Source: Ignavibacteriota bacterium
GTDB lineage: Bacteria > Bacteroidota > Ignavibacteria > Tepidaquicellales > Tepidaquicellaceae
Reading direction: 5' to 3'
DNA length: 64,000 nucleotides
Assembly (NCBI GenBank): GCA_016218085.1
Contig: JACREY010000007.1
Location: 109,618-173,617 of the forward strand
Position numbers and translations under genes: made by a program. A model generated the notes under the pieces. It made no database searches and had not been told where the DNA came from. It worked only from the letters and a program-made list of their open reading frames with translations. Numbering within the stretch: the first letter of the stretch is position 1; the number at the start of each line of letters is the position of its first letter. Positions 34,427-45,670 of the stretch are shown piece after piece.

Positions 34427-35251
34427 TTAAATATTGCTTAAAACCCCTGAATAAAGCAGGTATAGTATTATCAGCCCAAGTAAAATCCTGTATAGTATAA
34501 ATATTAGATTTGACCTGGTTTTAAGGAAATTGATTAAAAATGCAATAGATAGGTATCCGACTATACCGGAAATAACAGTTGCAATCAGTAAATTTAAAGC
34601 GTTTTCATTTAAAAGTGCATTTCTTTCACTATACAATTCATATAATCCGCTTAACCCTACCGCAGGTATGCTAAGCAAGAATGAAAACCTTGCCGTAACA
34701 TCACGCTTTAGTCCGCAGAATAATCCTGCTGTGATGGTTACGCCGCTCCTGGAGCTTCCGGGGATTAAAGCCAGCGCCTGAGCAAGCCCAATTAACAGAC
34801 CGTCTTTTATGGTGATATCAGTAAACTCTTTTTTCTTTGAAGAAATTTTTTCTGCTATAAAAAGTATTATAGCAAGTCCGATTAAAGAAGAACTAACGAC
34901 ATATAATCCCCTTGCGCTTCCTTCGATAAAATGTTTAAAAGCAAGTCCGAATATTGAAATCGGAATTGTACCTACAATTATTAAAATAAACATTCTTGAA
35001 TACGGATCTTCAAAATATTTTTTAGTTTTAATTGCATTAGAAAAACCTGATATCATAAAGAATATATCCTGTCTGAAATAAATCAAAGTTGCTATCAGTG
35101 TACCAATCTGAATAACTGCAGTATAAGCGGCACCGGGATCTCCCCAATTTAATAATGCTGGAACCACTCTAATATGTGCAGTACTGCTTATAGGAATAAA
35201 TTCCGTTAATCCCTGAATAATCCCGTAAACTATTGCTTTTATAATTTCCAT
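34427..35251 (-). CDS. uppP: Undecaprenyl-diphosphatase UppP (BacA)
   Basis: 274 aa inner-membrane enzyme recycling undecaprenyl pyrophosphate, the carrier lipid for peptidoglycan and surface glycans. Motifs: GIIQGLTEFIPISSTAHI at the N-terminus (the (E/Q)xxxE region) and PGSSRSGVTITAGLFCGLKR, which carries the catalytic Ser/Arg. Eight or so hydrophobic helices and normal length. It lies 2 bases after the stop of an outer-membrane beta-barrel protein gene. Confidence 0.95.
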   Translation of the reverse strand: MEIIKAIVYGIIQGLTEFIPISSTAHIRVVPALLNWGDPGAAYTAVIQIGTLIATLIYFRQDIFFMISGFSNAIKTKKYFEDPYSRMFILIIVGTIPISIFGLAFKHFIEGSARGLYVVSSSLIGLAIILFIAEKISSKKKEFTDITIKDGLLIGLAQALALIPGSSRSGVTITAGLFCGLKRDVTARFSFLLSIPAVGLSGLYELYSERNALLNENALNLLIATVISGIVGYLSIAFLINFLKTRSNLIFILYRILLGLIILYLLYSGVLSNI

Positions 35252-35253
35252 AA

Positions 35254-35973
35254 TTAAAAAAAGAATATTTCGACACCCAGCCTTATACCGGCACCGAAGC
35301 TGCTTAAATTAACACCCTCACGTGTGACATTTGCAAGCAACTCATTCCCGTTATTGTCTTTTAAGTTTTGTAAAAATGTTTTTGAAAGATATCCGCTTAT
35401 ATAACCGGCAAATGATTTTCCAATCTGAGCATTCAGTATAATTTCCCCTTTAAGTCCGAAACCCTTTGATGTAAAAGATTTCTCCAAACCGAATTCCTTC
35501 AGGTCAAAACCGGAATAAATGTAAGATGCCCCAGCTCCGATTTTAATATACGAATATTCCTGTGGTATTAAATAAAACACCGTTAAGCCCGGCTGGTGAT
35601 TTGAATAGGAAAAATCATATTGGGGATACTGGCTAACATTATAGCTTTTAATAAAATACGAATAATCTGCTCTTACGGATAAATTGCTGCTCATCTGTTT
35701 TTCAATCCCGCCGAAAAAATCCAGACCTGTAAAAAACTCAGACAACTGCTGTTCCCTTGTAAGCGTTCCGTAATTTGGAATCTCATACTGAATAAAATTT
35801 TTCAATGATGTATTATTACAATAAAGTGCTCCCATTCCGAATGCTACGGAAATATATTTTTTACCCTTATTCAGCGACTGAAAGGAAACATGCGTCGAAT
35901 CGGCATAAGCAGAATTTAAAATGCAGAGTGCAGTGAATGCAGAAAGAATTAATATTTTTAACTGATTAAACAT
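35254..35973 (-). CDS. Outer-membrane beta-barrel-like protein
   Basis: 239 aa. Signal peptide (about residues 1-24, cleaving near AYADSTHVS), then alternating amphipathic strands with aromatic girdles and Gly: KYISVAFGMGALYCNN, FFGGIEKQMSSNLSVRADYS, YIKIGAGASYIYSGFD and ISGYLSKTFLQNL, with a terminal strand GIRLGVEIFFF ending in Phe. Size suggests an 8-10 strand barrel. Function unknown. It is followed within 2 bases by uppP, probably in one transcript that starts just after the gyrB terminator. Confidence 0.7.
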   Translation of the reverse strand: MFNQLKILILSAFTALCILNSAYADSTHVSFQSLNKGKKYISVAFGMGALYCNNTSLKNFIQYEIPNYGTLTREQQLSEFFTGLDFFGGIEKQMSSNLSVRADYSYFIKSYNVSQYPQYDFSYSNHQPGLTVFYLIPQEYSYIKIGAGASYIYSGFDLKEFGLEKSFTSKGFGLKGEIILNAQIGKSFAGYISGYLSKTFLQNLKDNNGNELLANVTREGVNLSSFGAGIRLGVEIFFF

Positions 35974-35990
35974 AAATTACAATATTAAAA

Positions 35991-36021
35991 AAAAGTGTTT
36001 CTTTCATAAGGAAACACTTTT
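35991..36021 (-). terminator. Rho-independent terminator of the dnaN-recF-gyrB cluster
   Basis: Arms AAAAGTGTTTC (35991-36001) and GAAACACTTTT (36011-36021) enclose a 9-base loop. Read on the minus strand the stem is followed by a long T run (35983-35990). It sits 25 bases after the gyrB stop and separates that cluster from the outer-membrane protein/uppP genes. Confidence 0.88.
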
Positions 36022-36045
36022 TTATTTCTAAAAATTACTTGAAAA

Positions 36046-38348
<2,303 letters not shown>

Positions 38349-38362
<14 letters not shown>

Positions 38363-39551
38363 AGCTAAGTTTTCCGTTTGAAATCTTAATATAAGATATT
38401 TCATTACCGTTAAAAATTTCCCTGAATTTTTCATTATACACCGAATCCACAGATGTAAGTATAATCTGTCCGAAATCCTTCAAGTGCGATATAATCATAA
38501 AAACTCTTTCAGAATCGAGTTCCGAAAGTAAATCATCCAGCAGAAGAATGGGGCTTGAGCCGATTTTATCCAGAATATAATAAAACTCAGCCAGCTTCAG
38601 TCCGATAACGAATGTTTTATGTTCACCCTGCGATGCAAAATTCTTCAGCTCAAATTGATTTTCAAAATGGTTGCTTTTTTTCAAGCTGAATATAAAATCA
38701 TCTCTCTGCGGTCCTATCAGAGATAATCCTCTTGCAATCTCTTCATTCTCTCTCAGTCTGAAATATCCTTTCACTTTTTCTGTAAAGTTTTCCTTTTCCA
38801 TATTCAGAACTTCATCTGCCTCAATTCCGAGACCTTCAAAAATCTCTGAATAATATTTTATTGTCGGACTATCTTCATTTTTCTGCAGGTTTCTGAAATT
38901 TCTTTCAAAATAAGACTGAAACTCCTTCAAAAATTCCAGACGCCTGTAAAGAATATCGACGGATACTCCTGCAAGTCCTTGATTAAAGGAATTCAGCAGA
39001 TACCTGAAATCCTTTTCAGGGTAGTTCCTTTCGGTTGCGTTGCTTTTCAGCAGAGCATTTTTCTGCTTTAGCAGCCTATTCAAGTCTTTGAGCAGGTCGA
39101 GATAAACCTTGCTCGTCTGCGAAATAAGTATATCAAAAAACCTCCTTCTCTCCGAAGGATTTCCGTAAGTAATATTCAGACTATGTGGAGAAAAAAAAAC
39201 AACCGGAAACTTGCCGAACACATCTGTTGAAAAGCGGGAAACTTTCTCCTTATTGAGTTGATAAACCTTTTTCTTGCTGCTTAAATTATAATTTAAAGCA
39301 ATGTGGTAATCATTTCCAATTTCGTTTTCAAAAACACTGTCTAATATAAACTCTTCTTTTTCAAACTTTACACAATCCTGATCAGGAGACCCTAAAAAAC
39401 TTTTCCCGAAAGTTACAAAAGAAACTGCTTCGAGTATGTTTGTCTTTCCGTGTCCGTTATTTCCGAAAATAAAATTAAACTTTCTGTTTAATTCCAGCTC
39501 CTGAATTCCGTAATTTCTGAAATCAATCAGCTTTATCCTTTTTAAAATCAA
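38349..39551 (-). CDS. recF: DNA replication and repair protein RecF
   Basis: 400 aa SMC-like ATPase that helps load RecA at gaps. Opens with LKRIKLIDFRNYG and the Walker A loop FIFGNNGHGKTNILEAVSF. Has SLIGPQRDDFIFSLK, the signature FASQGEHKTFVIGLKLAEF, and Walker B LLLDDLLSELDSERV. Length is slightly above the common 360-370 aa. It lies 18 bases after dnaN and overlaps the DciA-like gene, as in the conserved replication cluster. Confidence 0.95.
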
Positions 39552-39569
39552 TTTCTGTTCATTTTATTC

Positions 39570-41015
39570 TTAACTTACCCTGACGGGCATTATTAATTCC
39601 ATAAAATCCTCATCTGACATTTGCTCAGTAGGAATAATTATCGAAGCCTTTGCAGGAGTGTTGAAGCTGAAAATCACTTCGGGAGTCTCCATTTGCGACA
39701 GACAGTCAAGCAGGTAGCTGACATTAAATGCAATCACAAACGGTTCCTTGTCAAAATCAATATCATTCCCGTCGGCAACAAAAGTACTTTCAATTATTTC
39801 TTCACCCTCGGCACCTATTTCGGGATTATCCGCTTTAATTGTCAGCGAATCATTCTTAATCTCGAATCTGACTCTCTTTGTAATAACGTCTGCAAATATA
39901 AGCGCCCTTCTTAAAGAATTCTGGAGCTCACCTTTGTGTATTTTGAGCCTCTTGTCATTTTCCTTCGGTATAACAGTTTCATAATTCGGAAATGTATCAT
40001 CAATCAACTTTGAATAAATCTGCAGGTTATCAAATGTAACTTTAATCAGGTTGCTGTCATATTCCAACACCGAATCATTGTCATTGCATAATTTCAGAAT
40101 CATTTCACATGTTTTCAGCGGAACTATAAAATTTTCATCTTTCGGATTGCTGTGAGTGAAATTCCTTGTAAGAATTTTGCTCAACCTGAAACCGTCGGTA
40201 GCAACGAATCTGAGTTCATCTTTCTTCACGTCAAAAAACACACCCGCCATATTCCTTCTTATTTCATCATACTTCACGGAATGCCTGACTTTCATCAGAA
40301 ACCTTTTTAATACTGCTGATTTCATTTCAATCCTGTTCAGGTCGCTTCTGTCTTCAGGAGTTGGAAAGTCATCCACAGGCTCACCAAATAAAGTATATTT
40401 ACCATTCTTTGATGTTATAGTAACTTTATTCTTTTCGTTTACATCGATTTTAATCTTTCTTTTTTCATACATCTTCTTAGAAATGTTTTCGGCTTCCTTA
40501 TACAGCCTTTCCACACCATCAATCAATATTTCGATATTGCCTTTAAGTTCACCTCCTTCATCCCCTGCATTGTTCTTTTCACTGTTTAGCAGTTCAATAA
40601 TCCTGTCTTTTTCCTCTGATGTAAAAATCCCCTTAAAAATCAAGGTGCCCTTTGATATGTCGTATTTCAGATTTCCTTTGAACAACTCCGATATATTTTC
40701 ATTCCTGTTTAGAGCGTAAAATACATCCTGTTCGAAATCCACCGATGCAATCGCGCTTTCAAATTTTGTTACCAGCAGTCTTGCAAGGTCAAGAAGTTTT
40801 TTTGCAGGCATTGCTATTTCACCGTCTTCCTGGCCTTCGACCTTTACAGCATTCCTGATAAAAATTTCAAGATCCGATGCAAGCATTGTCAGTTCATTGC
40901 CCTTTAAATCAAACATTATATTATCTAAAATCGGTAAAGTTGAATGCGATGGAATAACGAGATTCAACTTTGTTAATGCATTTACAAATTGCTCGACGGA
41001 AATATTGAATTTCAT
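39570..41015 (-). CDS. dnaN: DNA polymerase III sliding clamp (beta) with large domain-1 insertion
   Basis: 481 aa, against about 366 for the family. The ends are canonical: MKFNISVEQFVNALTKLNLV, LPILDNIMFDL, MPAKKLLDLARLL, then YTLFGEPVDDFPTPED, LRFVATDGFRLSKI and the final IIPTEQMSDEDFMELIMPVR, which ends near the usual MPM(R/V)L clamp terminus. Between residues about 83 and 188 lie roughly 105 extra residues within domain 1. They contain LKYDISKGTLIFKG, SEEKDRIIELLN and a Lys/Glu-rich helix ending KMYEKRKIK. The frame is unbroken, so this is a true in-frame expansion. Interestingly dnaA is not next to it. mntP is. Confidence 0.95.
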   Translation of the reverse strand: MKFNISVEQFVNALTKLNLVIPSHSTLPILDNIMFDLKGNELTMLASDLEIFIRNAVKVEGQEDGEIAMPAKKLLDLARLLVTKFESAIASVDFEQDVFYALNRNENISELFKGNLKYDISKGTLIFKGIFTSEEKDRIIELLNSEKNNAGDEGGELKGNIEILIDGVERLYKEAENISKKMYEKRKIKIDVNEKNKVTITSKNGKYTLFGEPVDDFPTPEDRSDLNRIEMKSAVLKRFLMKVRHSVKYDEIRRNMAGVFFDVKKDELRFVATDGFRLSKILTRNFTHSNPKDENFIVPLKTCEMILKLCNDNDSVLEYDSNLIKVTFDNLQIYSKLIDDTFPNYETVIPKENDKRLKIHKGELQNSLRRALIFADVITKRVRFEIKNDSLTIKADNPEIGAEGEEIIESTFVADGNDIDFDKEPFVIAFNVSYLLDCLSQMETPEVIFSFNTPAKASIIIPTEQMSDEDFMELIMPVRVS

Positions 41016-41085
41016 ATGAAAATCATTAAAATTTTTAATAAATATCTAAAAAATAAGGAAAATAAACGGAATTTACAATTAACAA

Positions 41086-41646
41086 TTAAGAGGCGATATG
41101 AGTAATTAAAATACGGATTCCTATCAAAATTAATATGATTCCGCCAATAATTTCCATTCTTTTTCCAAATTCGGAACCAAGTTTATTGCCCAGTCGTACT
41201 CCTGCCACGGACAGCCCGGCAGTAATTATTCCAATAATCATACTCGGATACCAGATATCTGTTTGCAGCATCGCAATACTGATACCAACTGCCAATGCAT
41301 CAATGCTTGTTGCAACACTTACCATAACAAGTTTCATTCCTTTTGACAAATCGCTTTTTCCGACATCCGGATAATTTTCTAATCCGGATTTTATCATTTT
41401 AATTCCGACATAAGAAAGTAAAATCAAAACTAACCAGTGGTCATAATCCTCAATATATTTCTGAATACCCGAACCGAGAAACCAACCGAATATCGGCATA
41501 AGAAACTGGAACAGCCCGAAATGAAATGACAATCTGAATGTCGGTCTCTTTCCCTTTGTAAGTTCATTTGTGCCTGCACATATAGAAACAGCAAAGGCAT
41601 CCATTGCAAGTCCAATTGCAATAAGTACAATTTCTAAAAATGTCAT
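41086..41646 (-). CDS. mntP: Manganese efflux pump MntP
   Basis: 186 aa, six hydrophobic helices in two homologous halves. Each half has the acidic motif: GLAMDAFAVSICAG (residues 12-25) and ATSIDALAVGISIA. This is the standard MntP length and pattern, an inner-membrane exporter of Mn2+. No yybP-ykoY riboswitch is recognisable, because the upstream gene, a deoxyhypusine-synthase-like gene, ends only 3 bases away and it is probably co-transcribed. Confidence 0.93.
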   Translation of the reverse strand: MTFLEIVLIAIGLAMDAFAVSICAGTNELTKGKRPTFRLSFHFGLFQFLMPIFGWFLGSGIQKYIEDYDHWLVLILLSYVGIKMIKSGLENYPDVGKSDLSKGMKLVMVSVATSIDALAVGISIAMLQTDIWYPSMIIGIITAGLSVAGVRLGNKLGSEFGKRMEIIGGIILILIGIRILITHIAS

Positions 41647-41649
41647 TAA

Positions 41650-42672
41650 TTATTTTAAAAACATTTTTGCGAATTCGCGTTTTTTCCTGTTCTTCCAACT
41701 TCCTTTGTGATATGCATATCCTGAAATCAAAGGCATTGCTATTGTTGCTTCTGCATAAACCATTTGTTCGTATGTTGTATCTACTTTTCCCCACGAACTT
41801 GCTTCTTTCAGAGTCGAACCTGATAATGCCCCGTCCCTTTCGTCAGCAACCGTAACCTGTATTGCGTATTTGTGCATCGGTACTTCCTTTTCAAGAACAT
41901 CGCAGGCAACAACAACATCCTGCGTAAAATTCTTCGGAACACCGCCTCCAATCATATACAGACCTGATTCAAAAGCTTCGAGCTTTATTTTTGTCAGCTC
42001 AAGAAAATCTTTTGCTGAATCAATCGAAACGTGCTTGTCGGGATTGTGCCACTGATGGTGTACAAATCCGAATCCTGCGGAACAATCCGAAAATGCGGGC
42101 ACGAAAATCGGCACGTTGTGCTTGTAAGCTTCATAAACCACAGAATCTTTATTCTTTCCGTACTTGTCAAGATATTTTCCCATTTCCCAGATTACCTCTC
42201 TTGATGAGTAAGGTCTCTTCTCAAGAGTGTCGCAAATTTTACCAACAGTGTCATCGCATATTCTTAAATCTTCTTCGTCTATGTATGTATCGTAAATTCT
42301 GTCAATCATTAAATCCCGAAGTTCATTATCATCTACCCACTGCGTTCCTATATAATGTTTGAAACCGAGCCCCTCGAAGAAATCCTGGTCAACGATGATT
42401 GCACCCGTAGAAATAATTACATCAACCATGTTGTTTCTTATCATATCCACAACAACATTTTTAAGCCCTGCAGAGAATAATGAACCGGCCAGACAAAGCA
42501 TTACAGAACAATTTTGGTCGGCAAGCATCATGTCATAATATTTGGCAGCTCTGTGCAGATTCCTGGCCTGAAATGCCATGTCTTTGAATGAATCAACAAG
42601 CGGAACAACATTATGTTGCTTTATGTCAATGTGCTGAATGGTCTCTTTTAAATAATCTTTTTTTGTACTCAT
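41650..42672 (-). CDS. Deoxyhypusine synthase-like protein
   Basis: 340 aa NAD-dependent enzyme family. In eukaryotes and archaea it transfers the aminobutyl group of spermidine to eIF5A. Here NVVPLVDSFKDMAFQARNL, LCLAGSLFSAGLKNVVVDMI and VHHQWHNPDKHVSID mark the family, and SGSTLKEASSWGKVD keeps the lysine (Lys296) that carries the enzyme-imine intermediate. Bacteria lack eIF5A. Characterised bacterial homologues have been linked to homospermidine or other polyamine synthesis, so a polyamine aminobutyltransferase role is inferred. An agmatinase (speB) gene elsewhere in the window supplies putrescine. Stops 3 bases before mntP. Confidence 0.88.
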   Translation of the reverse strand: MSTKKDYLKETIQHIDIKQHNVVPLVDSFKDMAFQARNLHRAAKYYDMMLADQNCSVMLCLAGSLFSAGLKNVVVDMIRNNMVDVIISTGAIIVDQDFFEGLGFKHYIGTQWVDDNELRDLMIDRIYDTYIDEEDLRICDDTVGKICDTLEKRPYSSREVIWEMGKYLDKYGKNKDSVVYEAYKHNVPIFVPAFSDCSAGFGFVHHQWHNPDKHVSIDSAKDFLELTKIKLEAFESGLYMIGGGVPKNFTQDVVVACDVLEKEVPMHKYAIQVTVADERDGALSGSTLKEASSWGKVDTTYEQMVYAEATIAMPLISGYAYHKGSWKNRKKREFAKMFLK

Positions 42673-42766
42673 AAATATTTATATTTAAATTAATAATTTT
42701 TCAATTGGTTAACAGGATTCTTTGTCTTTCTTAATATTCATTAAGTTAATCTAAAAATATCAAATC

Positions 42767-45670
42767 TTAAATGGCATTTTTTAAATCCCTGTAACAAAAT
42801 CCTGCATACGGACAGTATGAGCATCTCTTCTCGTCTTCAGTCTGTTTGAACGGTATTTCAGGGTTAAAAATTTCTTCAAACAGCTTTTTCAGATTATCCT
42901 CGAAAATGTTAAATAATTCATTTTCAATATATCCGTCCATAAGTGTATGAATCCCCTCATTTAATTTTTTCACCGGATATATGCCGACATTAATTTTTTC
43001 CTCTTTGTGTTTTCCGGAGTAAAAGTATCCGTAAAAGAAAGCCTGGAAGTTCTCTTTGAAATCAGAGTTTGAAATAAGGTTTTCAAAATACTCTGTCGGA
43101 TTATCCTTTTTGAATTTTTTTAATTCAAAACCACCTGTCTTGTAATCAATGATTCTTGTTACTCCGTCTTTCGCATCAACCCTGTCCATTCTTCCGTAAA
43201 TATTAATCTTAATTTCTTTACCTCCGCTATTAAATCCGAATGTATCATCAATTTCTTTTTCAAGGGAAATAATTTTATATGGAACAAGTTTCTTTTCGTT
43301 TTCAAGAACTCTGATTAAAAGCTGATAAACAATATTCCTGAAAAGAAAATTTTTTCCTCCTGTATCTGTAAGAATATATTTCGAACCACATTTCCTGACC
43401 GCATTATAAAGGATTTCATCAAAACCGTTTCTTGTTTTTTCAATTATTACGGAGATTTCCTTTTCATCAACTTCGCTTTCTTCGTACGGCTTAAACAGGT
43501 TTTCAAGAATTTCATGGATTACGTTTCCTACCAGTCTAGAATCAAACGTCTCCTCAACCTTTTCTTTTTCTTTTAAACCCGCACACTTTTCAAAATAAAA
43601 CTGCAGCGGGCAGGTAATATATTTGATTAATGAAGAAGGCGAGAACCTTTTCAGGGATTTGAGCTTTTCTAAAATTTTTTCATCTTTCCGTATTTCAATG
43701 GCTTTTTTTTCAATTCCGGTAAACTCCGGGACAACAATCTTGCCAGTAAATTTTATTTTCCTGTTTTTCTCAATCAGCTCGTTTTCAATCTGCAAAAGAT
43801 ACCTGCTCTTTTCCTTTACATTATTTCCTATTTCTGTATTATAAACAAGATATATATTTTTAGCATTTTGAATCAGCCTGTAAAAATAATAAGCCGTCAC
43901 AGAATCTTCATCCTCATAAGTCGGCATCTTCATTGCCTTTCTTAAAGAATACGGAATAAAGCTGTTGTGCATGTTTCCCTTTGGCAGCACCCCCTCATTT
44001 ACCGATAAAACAAATACATTTTCAAAATCAAGATTTCTTGTTTCCAGCAAACCCATTATCTGCAGGCCTTTCAGCGGTTCACCAGTAAAAGGTATTGAAA
44101 CATTTTTCAACAAATCCAACAGGAATTTGCAGTATGTTTCGGTGTTAATTTCTGTAATTATTTCATTTATAGTATCACTGAACCTGTTGAAGTTTGAATA
44201 GAAACCGAATATATATTCAAGCTGGAATTTTCTGTAATCAACATCACCGCTTTTATCGGAAATTATCCTGTCTGCAATGAATTCAATTATTTCCCTGAGA
44301 TATTTTTCAGTATCAGCCGAAAAATTTAATTTTTTGAAAACAGATTCAAATAATCCCGGGACATTTTCCGGATATTCTTCCGGAGAAAAATAAACAATGT
44401 TATTTTTTTTAATATAATTCAGTATTTCATATACAAGTGTTGAATCAACGAATTTTATATATGGATGCAGCAGGATTTTCTCAACATTGTTATGATGGAA
44501 TTTATACCGTCCTTTTTCAAAAATGCAGCTGCTTTGCAGATCAAACAGAAGATTAATCAAATTATACAAAGGCGTATCACTGAAAGGCAGGCCCATCGTT
44601 ACGTTCACCTCCTTTATCCCATCTGGTATTGAGTACATTACCGGCAGCAGCAGATTCTCTTCGGGCAAAACAACAACAGTGTTTTCAGGTTTAAAATCTT
44701 TTTCGGCACAAATTTCCTTCAGTTCGCTTCCGAGAACCTTTGCCATTCCGGCAGCCGAAGAAGTCCCGATTGAACAGATATTTTTCTCTCCTTTTAAAAG
44801 GTCATTTCCAAAATTAAATTCCTCTATCCCGAAATTTTTAATATTCTTTCTTATAAAATCACCGGCTTCCTGATTCCTGTCGGAACTATAATAATCATCC
44901 CCGTCAAAATATAACTCCGCAATTCCTTTTTCCGAAAGGATTCGCATTATATTTCTTTCAGAATTACTTAAGGCATTAAAACCGGCAAATATAATTCTGT
45001 CCCATTTAATTACAGTGTTTCCTGACTTAAGATCATCCTGCAGTTTCCTGTACGCCATTCCCGGATAGCAGATGCCTTTGCTTTCAAGACAGGATTTATA
45101 AGCGGTGTAAAGCTTTTCCAGCAATTTCCAGATTTTAAGGAAATTTTCTTTCATTAAAGTCGAATCAGTATCAAAAAGCGAACCCCAGAATTTCCTGAAA
45201 GTGTCCTGAAGCTCAAGCGGGAAGTTTTCTTCTATTTCTTTAAGGTTCTTTATCCTTTTGAAAAGCACTCCCGCATAGACGAGATATTTATCAACAATAT
45301 CAAAATCCTTAAGCAGCATTTCACCCCACGGATAAAAATTATCAAAGCTTTCCGCTTCAGTAAAAGTATTTGAATCAGTCACTCTTTCTGAGTCAGTTTC
45401 AGTTTCCGTTTTTACAACATCCTTATATACCTTGTACAATTCAATGAGCAGTTTAAAACTGTCAGCAAAGCTGTATCCCGATAAATACTCTATGAAATCC
45501 TCTATGCTGAATACAGCCGGCGACCATACGGGCGCTTTGAATTTTCTTCCGAGCATATTCCTGAAATACAATCCTGCTCTGCGGGACGGGAATACAACGC
45601 AGATTTTTGAAAAATCTTTTTCATTAGATTCAATTACTTTATCACAAATATAATTCAGAAATGTATTCAT
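42767..45670 (-). CDS. AddB-type helicase-nuclease subunit (PD-(D/E)XK)
   Basis: 967 aa, partner of the AddA-like protein in recombinational double-strand-break processing. N-terminal ICVVFPSRRAGLYFRNMLG is the AddB-type degenerate helicase opening; no functional Walker A is visible. The C-terminal RecB-type nuclease has ITCPLQFYFEKCAG, GNVIHEILENLF and TRIIDYKTGGFEL. A terminal cysteine set CSYCPYAGFC, with the earlier Cys, forms the AddB iron-sulfur pin. It overlaps the upstream AddA-like gene by 4 bases, start inside stop. Sequence resembles the Bacteroidota-type branch, so no symbol is given beyond family. Confidence 0.85.
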   Translation of the reverse strand: MNTFLNYICDKVIESNEKDFSKICVVFPSRRAGLYFRNMLGRKFKAPVWSPAVFSIEDFIEYLSGYSFADSFKLLIELYKVYKDVVKTETETDSERVTDSNTFTEAESFDNFYPWGEMLLKDFDIVDKYLVYAGVLFKRIKNLKEIEENFPLELQDTFRKFWGSLFDTDSTLMKENFLKIWKLLEKLYTAYKSCLESKGICYPGMAYRKLQDDLKSGNTVIKWDRIIFAGFNALSNSERNIMRILSEKGIAELYFDGDDYYSSDRNQEAGDFIRKNIKNFGIEEFNFGNDLLKGEKNICSIGTSSAAGMAKVLGSELKEICAEKDFKPENTVVVLPEENLLLPVMYSIPDGIKEVNVTMGLPFSDTPLYNLINLLFDLQSSCIFEKGRYKFHHNNVEKILLHPYIKFVDSTLVYEILNYIKKNNIVYFSPEEYPENVPGLFESVFKKLNFSADTEKYLREIIEFIADRIISDKSGDVDYRKFQLEYIFGFYSNFNRFSDTINEIITEINTETYCKFLLDLLKNVSIPFTGEPLKGLQIMGLLETRNLDFENVFVLSVNEGVLPKGNMHNSFIPYSLRKAMKMPTYEDEDSVTAYYFYRLIQNAKNIYLVYNTEIGNNVKEKSRYLLQIENELIEKNRKIKFTGKIVVPEFTGIEKKAIEIRKDEKILEKLKSLKRFSPSSLIKYITCPLQFYFEKCAGLKEKEKVEETFDSRLVGNVIHEILENLFKPYEESEVDEKEISVIIEKTRNGFDEILYNAVRKCGSKYILTDTGGKNFLFRNIVYQLLIRVLENEKKLVPYKIISLEKEIDDTFGFNSGGKEIKINIYGRMDRVDAKDGVTRIIDYKTGGFELKKFKKDNPTEYFENLISNSDFKENFQAFFYGYFYSGKHKEEKINVGIYPVKKLNEGIHTLMDGYIENELFNIFEDNLKKLFEEIFNPEIPFKQTEDEKRCSYCPYAGFCYRDLKNAI

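Noticed and set aside
40990..41090. Origin of replication upstream of dnaN
   Set aside because: No cluster of DnaA boxes or dnaA gene was seen; the AT-rich gap is short (70 bases) and flanked by the co-oriented mntP gene.
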